Part shown: piece after piece, positions 36,880-45,281 of the stretch
Numbering within the stretch: position 1 is the stretch's first letter
Layout of the letters: each line of letters begins with the position of its first letter
Source of the DNA: Pseudobdellovibrionaceae bacterium
Lineage (GTDB): Bacteria; Bdellovibrionota; Bdellovibrionia; Bdellovibrionales; UBA1609
DNA: 64,000 bases
Direction of reading: 5' to 3'
Assembly (NCBI GenBank): GCA_018663505.1
Contig: JABJQG010000010.1
Location: 1 to 64,000, forward strand
Notes under the pieces: model-generated
Seen by the model: only the letters and a program-made list of their open reading frames with translations
What the model was told of the DNA's origin: nothing
Databases searched by the model: none
Translations under genes and position numbers: made by a program

Positions 36880-36905
36880 AAGTGCCAGGCATCTTCTGCG
36901 GATGC
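36880..36905 (+). repeat. REP-like repeat copy (one base variant)
   Basis: It matches the 26-bp unit with T to C in the loop (GCATC-TTCTGCG-GATGC) and AAGTG instead of AGGTG at the foot. A 13-bp sequence AGCTAAAAGTGCC is duplicated in tandem at 36861-36886, running into the repeat. The rest of the gap to 37.05 kb has a weak GAGG/CCTC hairpin and nothing else. Confidence 0.75.
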
Positions 36906-37055
36906 AAATAGTCATTTTTACATTAGAAATTATTAGCGTGAGGCAGAGTCCTCATGAAACCTAAATCAAGAAGAATGCCTTAAGGGTAAACATATTACCT
37001 GCAAATAAGAGAGGTGTTTAACTTGAGGTATTAACTGAAGCGACTCTCAGGACAT

Positions 37056-37087
37056 AAAAAAACCCCAGATCAAGATCCAGGGTTTTT
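37056..37087. terminator. Probable bidirectional terminator
   Basis: A-tract plus CCC, then GATC-AA-GATC, then GGG plus T-tract form an interrupted stem between the convergent barrel-protein and histone-like genes. The minus-strand side has seven Ts and serves the histone-like gene best. Confidence 0.7.
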
Positions 37088-37107
37088 AGATAATTTAAAA
37101 AAATAAA

Positions 37108-37317
37108 TTATTTTTTACGACGTGTAGTAGCTTTCTTCTTAGCTACTTTTTTCTTCGTAGCTTTCTTCTTAGCTACTTTCTTCTTCGTAGCTTTTTTCTT
37201 AGCTACTTTCTTCTTAGCTTTCTTTTTAGTGGCTTTTTTCTTAGCCACTTTCTTTTTAGCTACTTTTTTCTTAGTTACTTTCTTCTTAGCTACTTTTTTC
37301 TTAGTTGCTTTTGCCAT
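37108..37317 (-). CDS. Histone H1-like Lys/Ala/Thr-repeat DNA-binding protein
   Basis: The 69-residue product is made of near-perfect KKVAKKKATK-type repeats after MAKAT and ends ATTRRKK. It is strongly basic with no acidic residue. Such proteins resemble the C-terminal tail of eukaryotic H1 and bacterial H1-like proteins (for example Hc1/AlgP style) and condense DNA. The DNA is correspondingly repetitive, so copy number may change by slippage. A Shine-Dalgarno (GAGGAGGAA) precedes it. Confidence 0.85.
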   Translation of the reverse strand: MAKATKKKVAKKKVTKKKVAKKKVAKKKATKKKAKKKVAKKKATKKKVAKKKATKKKVAKKKATTRRKK

Positions 37318-37491
37318 TCGTGTTCCTCCTCGGATGGTTTTTTATTTTAATTATTTACTTTACTTTAAAGGTAAATTATTTATGTACTTTTACATGTTCA
37401 CTCTTGTGACTAGTATCGTCAATAAAAAAAAACACTTAAGCACTTTTTTTGCATTTCTATCTTTTTTTAATAAAATTAAAGGAAGTAAGTT

Positions 37492-38238
37492 ATGTATTTT
37501 GTTTTTTATATAGGGTTTATGTTGGTTTTTGGGTTGTTAAGAGGTCTTTTCAGACGGATATCGGATGAAAAATTACTTGTACGCAGACAAATTACATTAT
37601 TTAAGACTACGTTTTTTATATTATTCGGAACTTTAATCTATTTTCTGTTTAGCAAAATGATATTTCTGATTTGCTCTTTAGGTGTTCTGGTTTTTTTGGG
37701 ATTTATATTTCAATTTTTTCTGAAAAAGTATCGTGAAAAGCAATTTCAAGAGGCCACATTAGAGTTTATTAGTGGAATTATACTAAAAATGAAATCAGGT
37801 GAATCCTTTAGGAACGCCTTCTATGAAGAGGTTCAAGGTAGTGAGGGATATTTTCGAGAGCAAATCCAGATAATATATAAGACTGTCGTTTATTCACAAC
37901 ACAATGTTGAGTTAACAACAAATAAGTTGAGTTCAGAGTTTGTTTTACTGCTCAAAAAAGTAGATTTGCAACCTCACTTGAGTATTAGGTTGTTAGAAAA
38001 CTATAGAAAGTTAAAATTTAAACTAAAAACTATTCGACGAAGGTCCCAAGAATCACTGCGATCCATAAGAGCGCAAAGTGTGTTGTTAGGATTATTTTAT
38101 ATGATTTTATTAGTATTCAGCCTTACAAACTATAATTTTAATCAGTATTTGGAGGTCTACCTGGCCTCATTAGTTTTATTTATTTTTGGAATAACTATTA
38201 GCGTAAATATAGGGGGGAGGGTTAAGTGGAAAGTATAG
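37492..38238 (+). CDS. TadB-like platform protein (divergent, orphan)
   Basis: The 248-residue product has N-terminal membrane helices, a GspF-like cytosolic block (LEFISGIILKMKSGESFRNAF near 85-105), a helical region (KLKTIRRRSQESLRSIRAQ) and two C-terminal helices. Order and spacing match TadB. The similarity is structural style rather than high identity. It overlaps the following TadC-like gene by 13 bp. It is about 30 kb from the Tad operon and has no ATPase or secretin beside it. Confidence 0.6.
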   Translation: MYFVFYIGFMLVFGLLRGLFRRISDEKLLVRRQITLFKTTFFILFGTLIYFLFSKMIFLICSLGVLVFLGFIFQFFLKKYREKQFQEATLEFISGIILKMKSGESFRNAFYEEVQGSEGYFREQIQIIYKTVVYSQHNVELTTNKLSSEFVLLLKKVDLQPHLSIRLLENYRKLKFKLKTIRRRSQESLRSIRAQSVLLGLFYMILLVFSLTNYNFNQYLEVYLASLVLFIFGITISVNIGGRVKWKV

Positions 38239-38660
38239 CTCCGTTGCAAAATTGTATAATATATTTAATTTTCTTACTCGAAGGCGGTAATAGCCTTAAT
38301 AAGAGCATAGATATTTACATAAAAGAATTTGATGATGATGTGGCTCTAGGGGTTAGAGAGTGGCTTTTCATTAGAGGACAGGGGTTAGAAGTTGATGATT
38401 TTGTGAATCAGCAGAAGAATTTACACAGAAAAGCTTTATTTAAATTGTTAGATAAGGGGTTTAAAGGACAATCGGTACTGGGCTTTTTGAAAAATCTAGA
38501 ACAAGAAGTGGAATGTGCTGTAAAAAGTGAAATAAGTAAATTTATTTCTTACTTGCCATTAAAAATGATGGTTCCGGTGTTTTTTTTGCAGTTCCCTGCG
38601 TATTTAATATTGTTGTTAGGCCCAATTTTAACAGATTTAATAAAAGGAGTGAGTTTATGA
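38226..38660 (+). CDS. TadC-like platform protein (short, divergent)
   Basis: The 144-residue product has FLLEGGNSLNKSIDIY and GQSVLGFLKNLEQEVECAVKSE. Its C-terminus, LPLKMMVPVFFLQFPAYLILLLGPIL, closely follows the closing helix pattern of TadC. It is half the usual length, lacking the N-terminal helices. It may complete the platform for the Tad locus, which has no tadC of its own, or a separate system. It overlaps its downstream neighbour by 4 nt. Confidence 0.6.
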   Translation: MESIAPLQNCIIYLIFLLEGGNSLNKSIDIYIKEFDDDVALGVREWLFIRGQGLEVDDFVNQQKNLHRKALFKLLDKGFKGQSVLGFLKNLEQEVECAVKSEISKFISYLPLKMMVPVFFLQFPAYLILLLGPILTDLIKGVSL

Positions 38661-39085
38661 GAGAAATTATAGTCGGACTTATAATTATCAATTTTAATTG
38701 GGTATTTTGTGTGGATTCTTATGAAGAATTAGAGATTATCCAGGTATTTAAGATTGAGAAAATAGAAAATTGGCATAAATTTAATAAAAATTTAGATAAA
38801 TTAAAACTAAGTAGTTATTTATGTAAACATTCAAAGGACAATATAGAGCGACTAGAGTCTTGTTTCCAGGAAAATAATCTAAAATTTAAATTTTCTGAGG
38901 TTAAAAGAGAGGCATATCATGAGCAAGATAATTACTTACGTGGTAAATGCGAAGAGCTCTCTTATAAGTATCTATCACAAGAGAAGTTTAGTAAATTACC
39001 TGCCAGTGCCATGTTGTTAACCAAATGTTCAGAGAAATTGAAGCAGCTTAAAGAAATTGTAGCCTATAAAACTAAGGAAATGTAA
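38657..39085 (+). CDS. Secreted small protein in TadBC-like operon, unknown
   Basis: The 142-residue product has a short hydrophobic N-terminus (IIVGLIIINFNWVFCVDS) that may be a signal peptide. A helical charged domain with five cysteines follows. No family is recognised. The ATGA overlap with the TadC-like gene indicates the same operon, so a role with that platform is likely but unspecified. Confidence 0.6.
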   Translation: MREIIVGLIIINFNWVFCVDSYEELEIIQVFKIEKIENWHKFNKNLDKLKLSSYLCKHSKDNIERLESCFQENNLKFKFSEVKREAYHEQDNYLRGKCEELSYKYLSQEKFSKLPASAMLLTKCSEKLKQLKEIVAYKTKEM

Positions 39086-39117
39086 GGTGGTGTAAATAAC
39101 TCAATGAAGGGGAGTGA

Positions 39118-39942
39118 GTGGAAATTTTTCAGTCTATTATATTAGGTATAGTTCAAGGCCTCACAGAATTTCTTCCAGTATCTAGTTCTGGTCATTTAGT
39201 TGTATTCCAAAAGCTTCTAGCTTTAAAAGAACATAGTTTAATCTTTGATATTGCGGTTCATTTAGGGACATTACTTAGTATCTTTACTCTTTATCATAAG
39301 CCGATCACTACCATTTTTAGCAGTTTTTTTAAAAGCTTAAAGTCGAGGTCACTCAATGAGGGATCCTATTTTTTAATGATGATGGTAGTGGCATCTGTTC
39401 CCACAGCAATTATTGGTTTTAGCTTAAAAGATTTATTTGAACAGTTATTTTCTAGCCTACTTTGGGTAGGGGTCTTTTTTATTGTTACGGGTATTGTGCT
39501 AAAACTAACTCAAAAAAAATCCATGAGCAGTGAAAGTATGTCTTTTACAGACTTTAAAGATATTCAAAAAATTAGTTTTAAACAGGCGTTGCTAATTGGG
39601 TTAGCTCAAGGGGCCGCCATTGCACCAGGTATTAGTCGTGCTGGCAGCACTATTGCCATGGGTATTTTATCAGGCCTTGATAGAAAAACAGCGGCATTAT
39701 TTAGTTTTTTAATTTCTGTACCAGCAATATTAGGGGCAAGCTTACTTCAATTTAAGGATGTCACTTCTTGGGATGGAGATTTCCTTACCGTTTTGCTTAT
39801 CGGTGGAGCATCATCTTATGTTTCTGGTCTTTTTGGTTTGTGGTTTCTATTGAAATTTGTAAAAAAAGGCCGGTTAGAAGTTTTTAGCTATTATCTTTGG
39901 TTATTGGGATTAGGCGTTGTGATTTTTCATTTTTTTTCGTAA
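39118..39942 (+). CDS. uppP: Undecaprenyl-diphosphatase UppP/BacA
   Basis: The 274-residue membrane enzyme has both conserved regions: GIVQGLTEFLPVSSSGHLVV near residues 10-30 and GLAQGAAIAPGISRAGSTI near 160-180. It recycles undecaprenyl pyrophosphate for peptidoglycan and other envelope polymers and can confer bacitracin tolerance. The GTG start is set by a strong Shine-Dalgarno (AAGGGGAG). Confidence 0.95.
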   Translation: MEIFQSIILGIVQGLTEFLPVSSSGHLVVFQKLLALKEHSLIFDIAVHLGTLLSIFTLYHKPITTIFSSFFKSLKSRSLNEGSYFLMMMVVASVPTAIIGFSLKDLFEQLFSSLLWVGVFFIVTGIVLKLTQKKSMSSESMSFTDFKDIQKISFKQALLIGLAQGAAIAPGISRAGSTIAMGILSGLDRKTAALFSFLISVPAILGASLLQFKDVTSWDGDFLTVLLIGGASSYVSGLFGLWFLLKFVKKGRLEVFSYYLWLLGLGVVIFHFFS

Positions 39943-39952
39943 GACCAGTGAT

Positions 39953-40098
39953 GAACTTTCTGTGCTGGGTTGAGGTTGCCTTTGAAGGATCTAACCCAAA
40001 AAGGCTCAGGCATGCAGTGCTCGGCCTTTGGCCTCCGCGTGAACTCGCTTTTTGTGCTAGATCCTTCAAAGGCAACCTCAACCCAGCACAGAAAGTTC
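39953..40098. repeat. 41-bp perfect inverted repeat around a 64-nt core
   Basis: Bases 39953-39993 and 40058-40098 are perfect reverse complements. The 64-nt core between them has its own CAAAAAG/CTTTTTG stem (39997-40003 with 40048-40054), a GCATGC palindrome and GGCCTTTGGCC. It begins 10 bp after the uppP stop. A perfect stem of this length is far beyond a normal terminator and has no T-tract. The rest of this 300-bp gap is featureless apart from a Shine-Dalgarno (GGGAGAAG) before the next gene. Confidence 0.9.
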
Positions 40099-40242
40099 TA
40101 GGAAGTATTGTGATAATATTTGTTACTGGCTTATGGGTGGATAAACATTCAAAAAACTTGTAGGCTATGATTTAATTAATGAACTCGAGTATGAATATAC
40201 AATATAAAGACGTATTACTCTAAGAAGCCATGGGAGAAGACA

Positions 40243-41400
40243 ATGGAATTTGATAAAAACAAGTATGGGTTTGAAACTTTAGCAATTCATGCAGGGCAAA
40301 GTCCTGATGCCGAATTTGGAGCAGTGATTCCTCCTTTGCACCTTTCTACAACCTTTGCTCAAACTGAACCTGGAAAATATACGAAATATGATTATTCACG
40401 AGCTGGAAATCCTACTAGAACAAGTTATGAGCAATGTATTGCCTCTTTGGAAGGAGCGGACTTTGGTTTTGGCTTTTCTTCTGGTTGCGCAGCCACATCC
40501 ACAGTGATTCAACTTTTAAAGGCCGGCGATCATGTGATTGCAAATGATGATATGTACGGAGGTACTTATCGTTTGTTTAACTCAGTACTTAGCAAGTTTG
40601 GTGTGGAGTTTAGTTATGTTGATTTAACGAATTCGGAGAATTTATCAGCAGCTCTACAGGATAATACTAAACTTGTTTGGTTAGAAACTCCTACAAATCC
40701 CACTTTAAAAATTTCTGATATTAAAGAAATTTCTAAAATTGCTCACCAAAAGGGAGCAATGGTGGCTGTGGATAACACATTTATGAGTCCTTATTTCCAG
40801 AGCCCCTTAGCTTTGGGTGCAGATATGGTTGTTCATTCGGCCACAAAATATATTAATGGTCATTCCGATGTGGTTGGAGGTGTTATAGCTACAAATAACT
40901 CGGACCTGGCAGAGCAAATTGATTTTCTGGTGAAAAGTGTGGGTGCTATGAGCTCACCATTCGATTCCTTTTTAGCCATGCGAAGTTTAAAAACGCTTGC
41001 CGTGAGAATGAGAGCTCATGAAGAGAATGCTAAAGTTGTGGCGAAATTTTTAGAATCTCACGCAAATGTGGAGAAAGTGCTTTATCCAGGCTTAGATTCT
41101 CATCCACAACATGCCCTAGCTAAAGAGCAGATGAAGGGTTTTGGTGGAATGATCACTTTTTATATTAAAGGTGGGTTAAGCGAAGCCTCCACATTTATGC
41201 AAAAACTAAAAGTTTTCACATTAGCAGAAAGTTTAGGCGGAGTGGAGTCTCTAGTGGAACATCCAGGCATTATGACTCACGCAAGTGTTCCAAAAGAAAA
41301 CAGAGATAAATTAGGAATAACAGACACACTCATTCGCTTAAGTGTAGGCATCGAATCCCAAGAAGACATAATAAACGACCTAAAAAATGCCTTGGCCTAA
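40243..41400 (+). CDS. metB: Cystathionine gamma-synthase / gamma-lyase family PLP enzyme
   Basis: The 385-residue enzyme has the trans-sulphuration signature DYSRAGNPTRTSYEQC, the AVDNTFMSPYFQSP block with the cofactor Asp and the lysine Schiff-base motif HSATKYINGHSDVVGG. The C-terminus SLGGVESLVEHPGIMTHASVP closes the substrate pocket. Synthase, gamma-lyase and beta-lyase cannot be separated with confidence, since no met or cys genes are adjacent. Confidence 0.9.
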   Translation: MEFDKNKYGFETLAIHAGQSPDAEFGAVIPPLHLSTTFAQTEPGKYTKYDYSRAGNPTRTSYEQCIASLEGADFGFGFSSGCAATSTVIQLLKAGDHVIANDDMYGGTYRLFNSVLSKFGVEFSYVDLTNSENLSAALQDNTKLVWLETPTNPTLKISDIKEISKIAHQKGAMVAVDNTFMSPYFQSPLALGADMVVHSATKYINGHSDVVGGVIATNNSDLAEQIDFLVKSVGAMSSPFDSFLAMRSLKTLAVRMRAHEENAKVVAKFLESHANVEKVLYPGLDSHPQHALAKEQMKGFGGMITFYIKGGLSEASTFMQKLKVFTLAESLGGVESLVEHPGIMTHASVPKENRDKLGITDTLIRLSVGIESQEDIINDLKNALA

Positions 41401-41426
41401 AGGTGCCAGGCATCTTTTGCGGATGC
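41401..41426 (+). repeat. REP-like repeat copy
   Basis: A full match to the 26-bp unit (AGGTGCCAGG at the foot, GCATC-TTTTGCG-GATGC hairpin). It starts at the base after the metB-like stop codon and overlaps the 5' part of the next open frame, including one of its candidate start codons at 41423. Confidence 0.9.
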
Positions 41427-42622
41427 AGCATGTCTTAAACTCTCAGTCAAAAGGGACTTTTGCCATAGGCCGGGGGTCTTTGGCAGTTTTCCTTTTTATT
41501 GTATTAAGTCATGTATCTGCGCTGGGGTTTCCACAAAATTACGAAGAAGGACGCGGTGACTTTATTTCTCAATGCGAGGAAATTGTGAAAGCTCAGCCCT
41601 TAGCTAAACATGGATCTCTAAGCTTAAATAATGCCAAGGAACTATCTATTGATTGGTGCTATGTTCCGTCAACCAATATATCGTCTGACAAATTGATTCT
41701 AATAAGTAGTGGTGTGCATGGAGTGGAAGGGTTTATCGGTAGTGGTTTACAAACTCAGCTGTTATCCAAAATGGTCTCTAAAGAAATAATAAATACCAAC
41801 ACGGGAGTTTTATTTGTTCATGCTGTGAACCCATGGGGCTTTAAAAACCAAAGAAGAGTGACGGAAAACAATGTGGATTTAAATAGAAATCAAACTTTTG
41901 AGGCAGACATATTTAAGCTAAAAAATGCTAATTATTTAGCTTTAGATAACTTATTGAACCCAAAATCACCCGCAGGGTCTGGACTTTTTGACTACATGGG
42001 CTTTATGACAAACTTAGTCAGTAACTTGCTAAGTACTAGCAAAAAAGCTTTGCGCCAAGCAATTGCCGGAGGTCAGTATGTAAAAGAGAAAGGTCTTTTT
42101 TTTGGTGGTAAAACCCAGGAACCACAAGTTCAAATCTTAAGAGAACTTTATTTAGAGGTCACAAAAAAATTTAAGCATATAACATATTTAGATATACATA
42201 CGGGTTATGGTGAACGGGGTGTGCTTCATTTTTTAGGTAAAAGCTATATCCGTAAGAATTCAAAACAATATTTTCAAGAAGTATTTGGAGATCAAAATGT
42301 AGATCTAGGTTCCAATAAGGATTTTTACAAAACTCATGGGGATAGCTTAGACTTTATGGAGTCCATAATACCAAAAGAAAAATCTCTCATATCCATGACT
42401 TTAGAGTTTGGCACCTTAGATTCACAAACCCTATTAGGGTCTGTAAGAAGTCTATACATCATGAAGCAGGAAAACCAATATTTCCATAATGGGGCTCATA
42501 GCTACCAGGCCGAAAAGAAAATAAAAAATAATTTCAGAGAGATGTTCTATCCATCAGATAAGAAGTGGCAAAAATCCATCACAGGGAAATTTAATAGTTT
42601 TATGTTAAAAATTATTAATTAA
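41423..42622 (+). CDS. DUF2817 (M14-like carboxypeptidase) secreted protein
   Basis: The roughly 399-residue product has the DUF2817 features: ISSGVHGVEGFIGSGLQ, VHAVNPWGFKNQRRVTENNVDLNRNQ and ITYLDIHTGYGERG, which resemble M14 zinc-carboxypeptidase ligands (H and E after SGVHGVE, H in DIHTGYG). A hydrophobic stretch (LAVFLFIVLSHVSALGF) suggests export. The start is uncertain: ATG 41423 lies inside a REP repeat, the frame runs further back into the metB-like gene, and TTG 41480 after a GGGGG run is another candidate. Confidence 0.75.
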   Translation: MQHVLNSQSKGTFAIGRGSLAVFLFIVLSHVSALGFPQNYEEGRGDFISQCEEIVKAQPLAKHGSLSLNNAKELSIDWCYVPSTNISSDKLILISSGVHGVEGFIGSGLQTQLLSKMVSKEIINTNTGVLFVHAVNPWGFKNQRRVTENNVDLNRNQTFEADIFKLKNANYLALDNLLNPKSPAGSGLFDYMGFMTNLVSNLLSTSKKALRQAIAGGQYVKEKGLFFGGKTQEPQVQILRELYLEVTKKFKHITYLDIHTGYGERGVLHFLGKSYIRKNSKQYFQEVFGDQNVDLGSNKDFYKTHGDSLDFMESIIPKEKSLISMTLEFGTLDSQTLLGSVRSLYIMKQENQYFHNGAHSYQAEKKIKNNFREMFYPSDKKWQKSITGKFNSFMLKIIN

Positions 42623-42685
42623 TCACTATTTCAATTGGGAAACAGAATGCTACCTCAGATAAGCTTCCATAGCTTAATTTTTTTC

Positions 42686-43354
42686 TTAGGTGCCAGGCAT
42701 CTTTTGCGGATGCAGATCGTCATTAAAGTCTGGTCGTTTTCCTGTTTTTCTATTTTGTGGAAATTTAAATTCATGTCGTCTGAGAGCGGCTTTTACATTA
42801 TTTAAATAGTACTCACTCATTTGCTCATTTATCCAGGTTAGCACTTGAGCTTGGCTAGATGGGATGAACTCCTCAAACCCGTTCCTATTTTTTTCAACTA
42901 AAATTTTAATATGGTTCGAGTTATAATATAGCGTGCTCCACTCATAGTTTTCTGCTGCCGAGCAAACTTTGGCTCTTACTGGGTTAAGGTAGATGTACTT
43001 TAGTGTATGTGCATATTGTGCACTCGTGCGAATAATCGTCCAATGATACCTTCTCCCATAAACTCTATTAATCCTATTTGACCCACGAGCAATTTTACGA
43101 CTTGTTTCAGTCATAAAATACCTCATAGCTGCAGATATATTATTATGAGGTGTTGATATTAACATGTGGTAGTGATTAGCCATTAAAATAAAGGCATGGC
43201 AAGAAACTCCATATTCTTGAATCGTTTTTTTAAGAACCACACCGTATATTTCATAGACAAGAGCTAATGGTATGTCATACCAGTCTTTGTTATTTGATCG
43301 AGCACAGATATGGTACGGGTATATTTTGGAGAGTTCTATTATTTTTCTAGGCAT
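42686..43354 (-). CDS. REP-associated tyrosine transposase (RAYT, Y1_Tnp)
   Basis: The 222-residue protein has the HUH motif H61-Y-H63 (ILMANHYHMLIS) and the family block VYGRRYHWTIIRTSAQYAHTLKYIYLNPVRAKV. Tyr-containing RYFMTETSRKIA precedes it. RAYTs bind and nick REP hairpins. Its last eight codons (HPQKMPGT) and stop are provided by a REP-like repeat, and another inverted copy lies about 620 bp upstream. This places enzyme and target together and makes the surrounding repeats probable RAYT substrates. Confidence 0.9.
   Translation of the reverse strand: MPRKIIELSKIYPYHICARSNNKDWYDIPLALVYEIYGVVLKKTIQEYGVSCHAFILMANHYHMLISTPHNNISAAMRYFMTETSRKIARGSNRINRVYGRRYHWTIIRTSAQYAHTLKYIYLNPVRAKVCSAAENYEWSTLYYNSNHIKILVEKNRNGFEEFIPSSQAQVLTWINEQMSEYYLNNVKAALRRHEFKFPQNRKTGKRPDFNDDLHPQKMPGT
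42688..42713 (+). repeat. REP-like repeat copy forming the 3' end of the RAYT gene
   Basis: A full match to the 26-bp unit. Read on the minus strand it encodes the C-terminal HPQKMPGT of the transposase and most of its stop codon. Confidence 0.9.
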
Positions 43355-43448
43355 TTCATATGTAATAGCAAAATAATGACCATACTGAGTATGATTGTGT
43401 GAGAGTACAAGTTTCTTGAGGACAATAACCGGAAGAGGAGTCCGAGTA

Positions 43449-43793
43449 TTAGGCTAGAGATTGTTTATTAGTCCAATATTTTAATCCAAGGAAAAGGGAT
43501 AAAGTTACAACATGAAATATAATTAAAATTGCTTGATCTCCAAAAATAGATTTAAATTTTAGATAGGCAATTAACTGGGCGCAAGCGATGAGAACAAAAG
43601 CAATTTCTCCGTATTTTTTATATTGCCACAGTCCAATAGTTGCGATGGTATCTCCAATAAGTAAAAAGACTATCCAAGTCTGCCACACGGTATCCATTTC
43701 AGAGAAATTTAAACGTAAGTTAAGCACATCTCCAAGATGAAGAATTGCTCCAAAAAGGTAAAATAGTGCTAAAATGCGAAGGTACAATTTCAT
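43449..43793 (-). CDS. Small polytopic membrane protein, unknown
   Basis: The 114-residue product has about four hydrophobic helices (for example LFYLFGAILHLGDVL and TWIVFLLIGDTIATIGLW) and short polar loops. No family is recognised. It lies between the RAYT gene and the inverted REP at the tRNA, so it may be a passenger within a REP-bounded segment; position is the only evidence. Confidence 0.6.
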   Translation of the reverse strand: MKLYLRILALFYLFGAILHLGDVLNLRLNFSEMDTVWQTWIVFLLIGDTIATIGLWQYKKYGEIAFVLIACAQLIAYLKFKSIFGDQAILIIFHVVTLSLFLGLKYWTNKQSLA

Positions 43794-43975
43794 TTCTGTT
43801 TAGACCTTTGTGTGTTCCTTAAAGGGGTGTCAACTTTGTGTGGGATTGGTTTTTCAAATAGGTTTATTACTTTTTCCTTTTTTAAGATATTTCAAAGCAA
43901 AGGGATTCACAATTAATGGCAGAACCTACTGCAAAAGTTTGATCTACTTTAAAAAGGGAGACTGTTTGGGGCGCT

Positions 43976-44001
43976 GCATCCGCAAAAAATGCCTGGCACC
44001 T
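43976..44001 (-). repeat. REP-like repeat copy next to tRNA-Phe
   Basis: The reverse complement of the 26-bp unit with one change (AAAAAA in the loop). Four bases separate it from the encoded CCA of tRNA-Phe, so it lies in the tRNA's immediate 3' flank. It is inverted relative to the copy at the RAYT gene. Confidence 0.88.
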
Positions 44002-44005
44002 AAAA

Positions 44006-44081
<76 letters not shown>

Positions 44082-44195
44082 ATGAAGGAAAAAACAAATT
44101 AGCTTTAAGTCTCTTGGGTGTCAAATACCCAGTATTTCTTATAAACTTTACTCATGTGGCTTTCATGTTGCGTCATAAACTGATATTAAGAATTT

Positions 44196-45212
44196 ATGAA
44201 AGATCTCATGCTGGAGTTAAGTAAAAACCCATTCTTATTAGCCCCAATGGCGGGAATTACCGACAGTGCTTATCGTTCATTTATGCGCGAAATGGGAGCA
44301 GGTATTTTGACCACGGAGCTTGTATCAGCAAAAGGGCTCAATTTTGCTAGCGAAAAAACCAGAAGGATTATGAGTTTTACAGATGAGCAACAACCTGTTG
44401 GGGTGCAACTATTTGGTGAAGGCCCCGAAGAATTAGCCAAGGCTGCTGAGTATGTGGAAGAAATGGGTGCTCATTTTGTGGACCTTAATTTTGGTTGTCC
44501 CGTACCCAAAGTGGTTAAAAAAATGGCAGGGTCTGCTGTTTTAAAAGATATGCGTCTTTTAAGTGAAATCTTAAGTACTGTGAAAAAGTCTATAAATATC
44601 CCTTTAACCATTAAAGTGAGAACAGGCTGGGATCAAAACCAAAGAAACACAGACCAAGTGACACAGATTGCCTATGATGAAGGGGTCAGTTGGGTCTCAA
44701 TTCATGGGCGCACCCGCTCTCAAGGCTACACTGGGCTTTCTGATTGGGACTATATTAGCTGGGTTAAATCCGTATCCAAATTGCCGATTATTGGTAATGG
44801 AGATCTTGTGACGCCGGAATTGGCGGTTGAGCGATTAAAAAATTCGAATTGTGATGCAGTAATGATTGGTCGGGGAGCTCTTAAAAATCCATGGATTTTC
44901 TATCAAGCAATGCAGTTGCTGAACAAAGAGGAGAAGGATTATGCAGGTCTAAGCTTAATGGATGTCATTACTAAGTTGGAAAAACATTTATCTCAATTTC
45001 ACCCAGAGAAAATAGTAGTTCTACAACTTAAGAAATTTTCATCTTGGTTTTCAGCTGGTTACCCAGAGTCAGCGGCTTTTAGGCAGAGTATTTTTCAGAT
45101 AAAATCACAGCCCATGGTCTTGGACGCTATTCAGACTTACTTTCAACAAGTTGACTTAAATCAAGGGCTAAAGACTAGCAACAAACCATTTTTAATGGGT
45201 GGCCACGGATAA
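44196..45212 (+). CDS. dusB: tRNA-dihydrouridine synthase (DusB-like)
   Basis: The 338-residue flavoenzyme has LLAPMAGITDSAYRSFMREMGAG at the start, the catalytic Cys in VDLNFGCPVPKVVKKMAGSA, IKVRTGWD and the FMN-binding IGNGDLVTPE and AVMIGRGALKNPWIF. It reduces uridine in tRNA D-loops using NADPH. Being next to tRNA-Phe is probably coincidental. DusB is favoured over DusA or DusC by motif style, without certainty. Confidence 0.92.
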   Translation: MKDLMLELSKNPFLLAPMAGITDSAYRSFMREMGAGILTTELVSAKGLNFASEKTRRIMSFTDEQQPVGVQLFGEGPEELAKAAEYVEEMGAHFVDLNFGCPVPKVVKKMAGSAVLKDMRLLSEILSTVKKSINIPLTIKVRTGWDQNQRNTDQVTQIAYDEGVSWVSIHGRTRSQGYTGLSDWDYISWVKSVSKLPIIGNGDLVTPELAVERLKNSNCDAVMIGRGALKNPWIFYQAMQLLNKEEKDYAGLSLMDVITKLEKHLSQFHPEKIVVLQLKKFSSWFSAGYPESAAFRQSIFQIKSQPMVLDAIQTYFQQVDLNQGLKTSNKPFLMGGHG

Positions 45213-45281
45213 GCCATTTTACAAATAATAAATTACATGTATCCTAGATAAGTTCTTATAGATACAGAAGGATTTGGATTT

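Noticed and set aside
37108-37317. Regularly spaced repeats considered as a CRISPR array
   Set aside because: The repeat is a codon pattern within a Lys/Ala/Thr-rich gene, with no unique spacers and no cas genes.
39897-40163. Open frames on both strands through the 41-bp inverted repeat
   Set aside because: They exist because the arms mirror each other; no start signals or recognisable domain.
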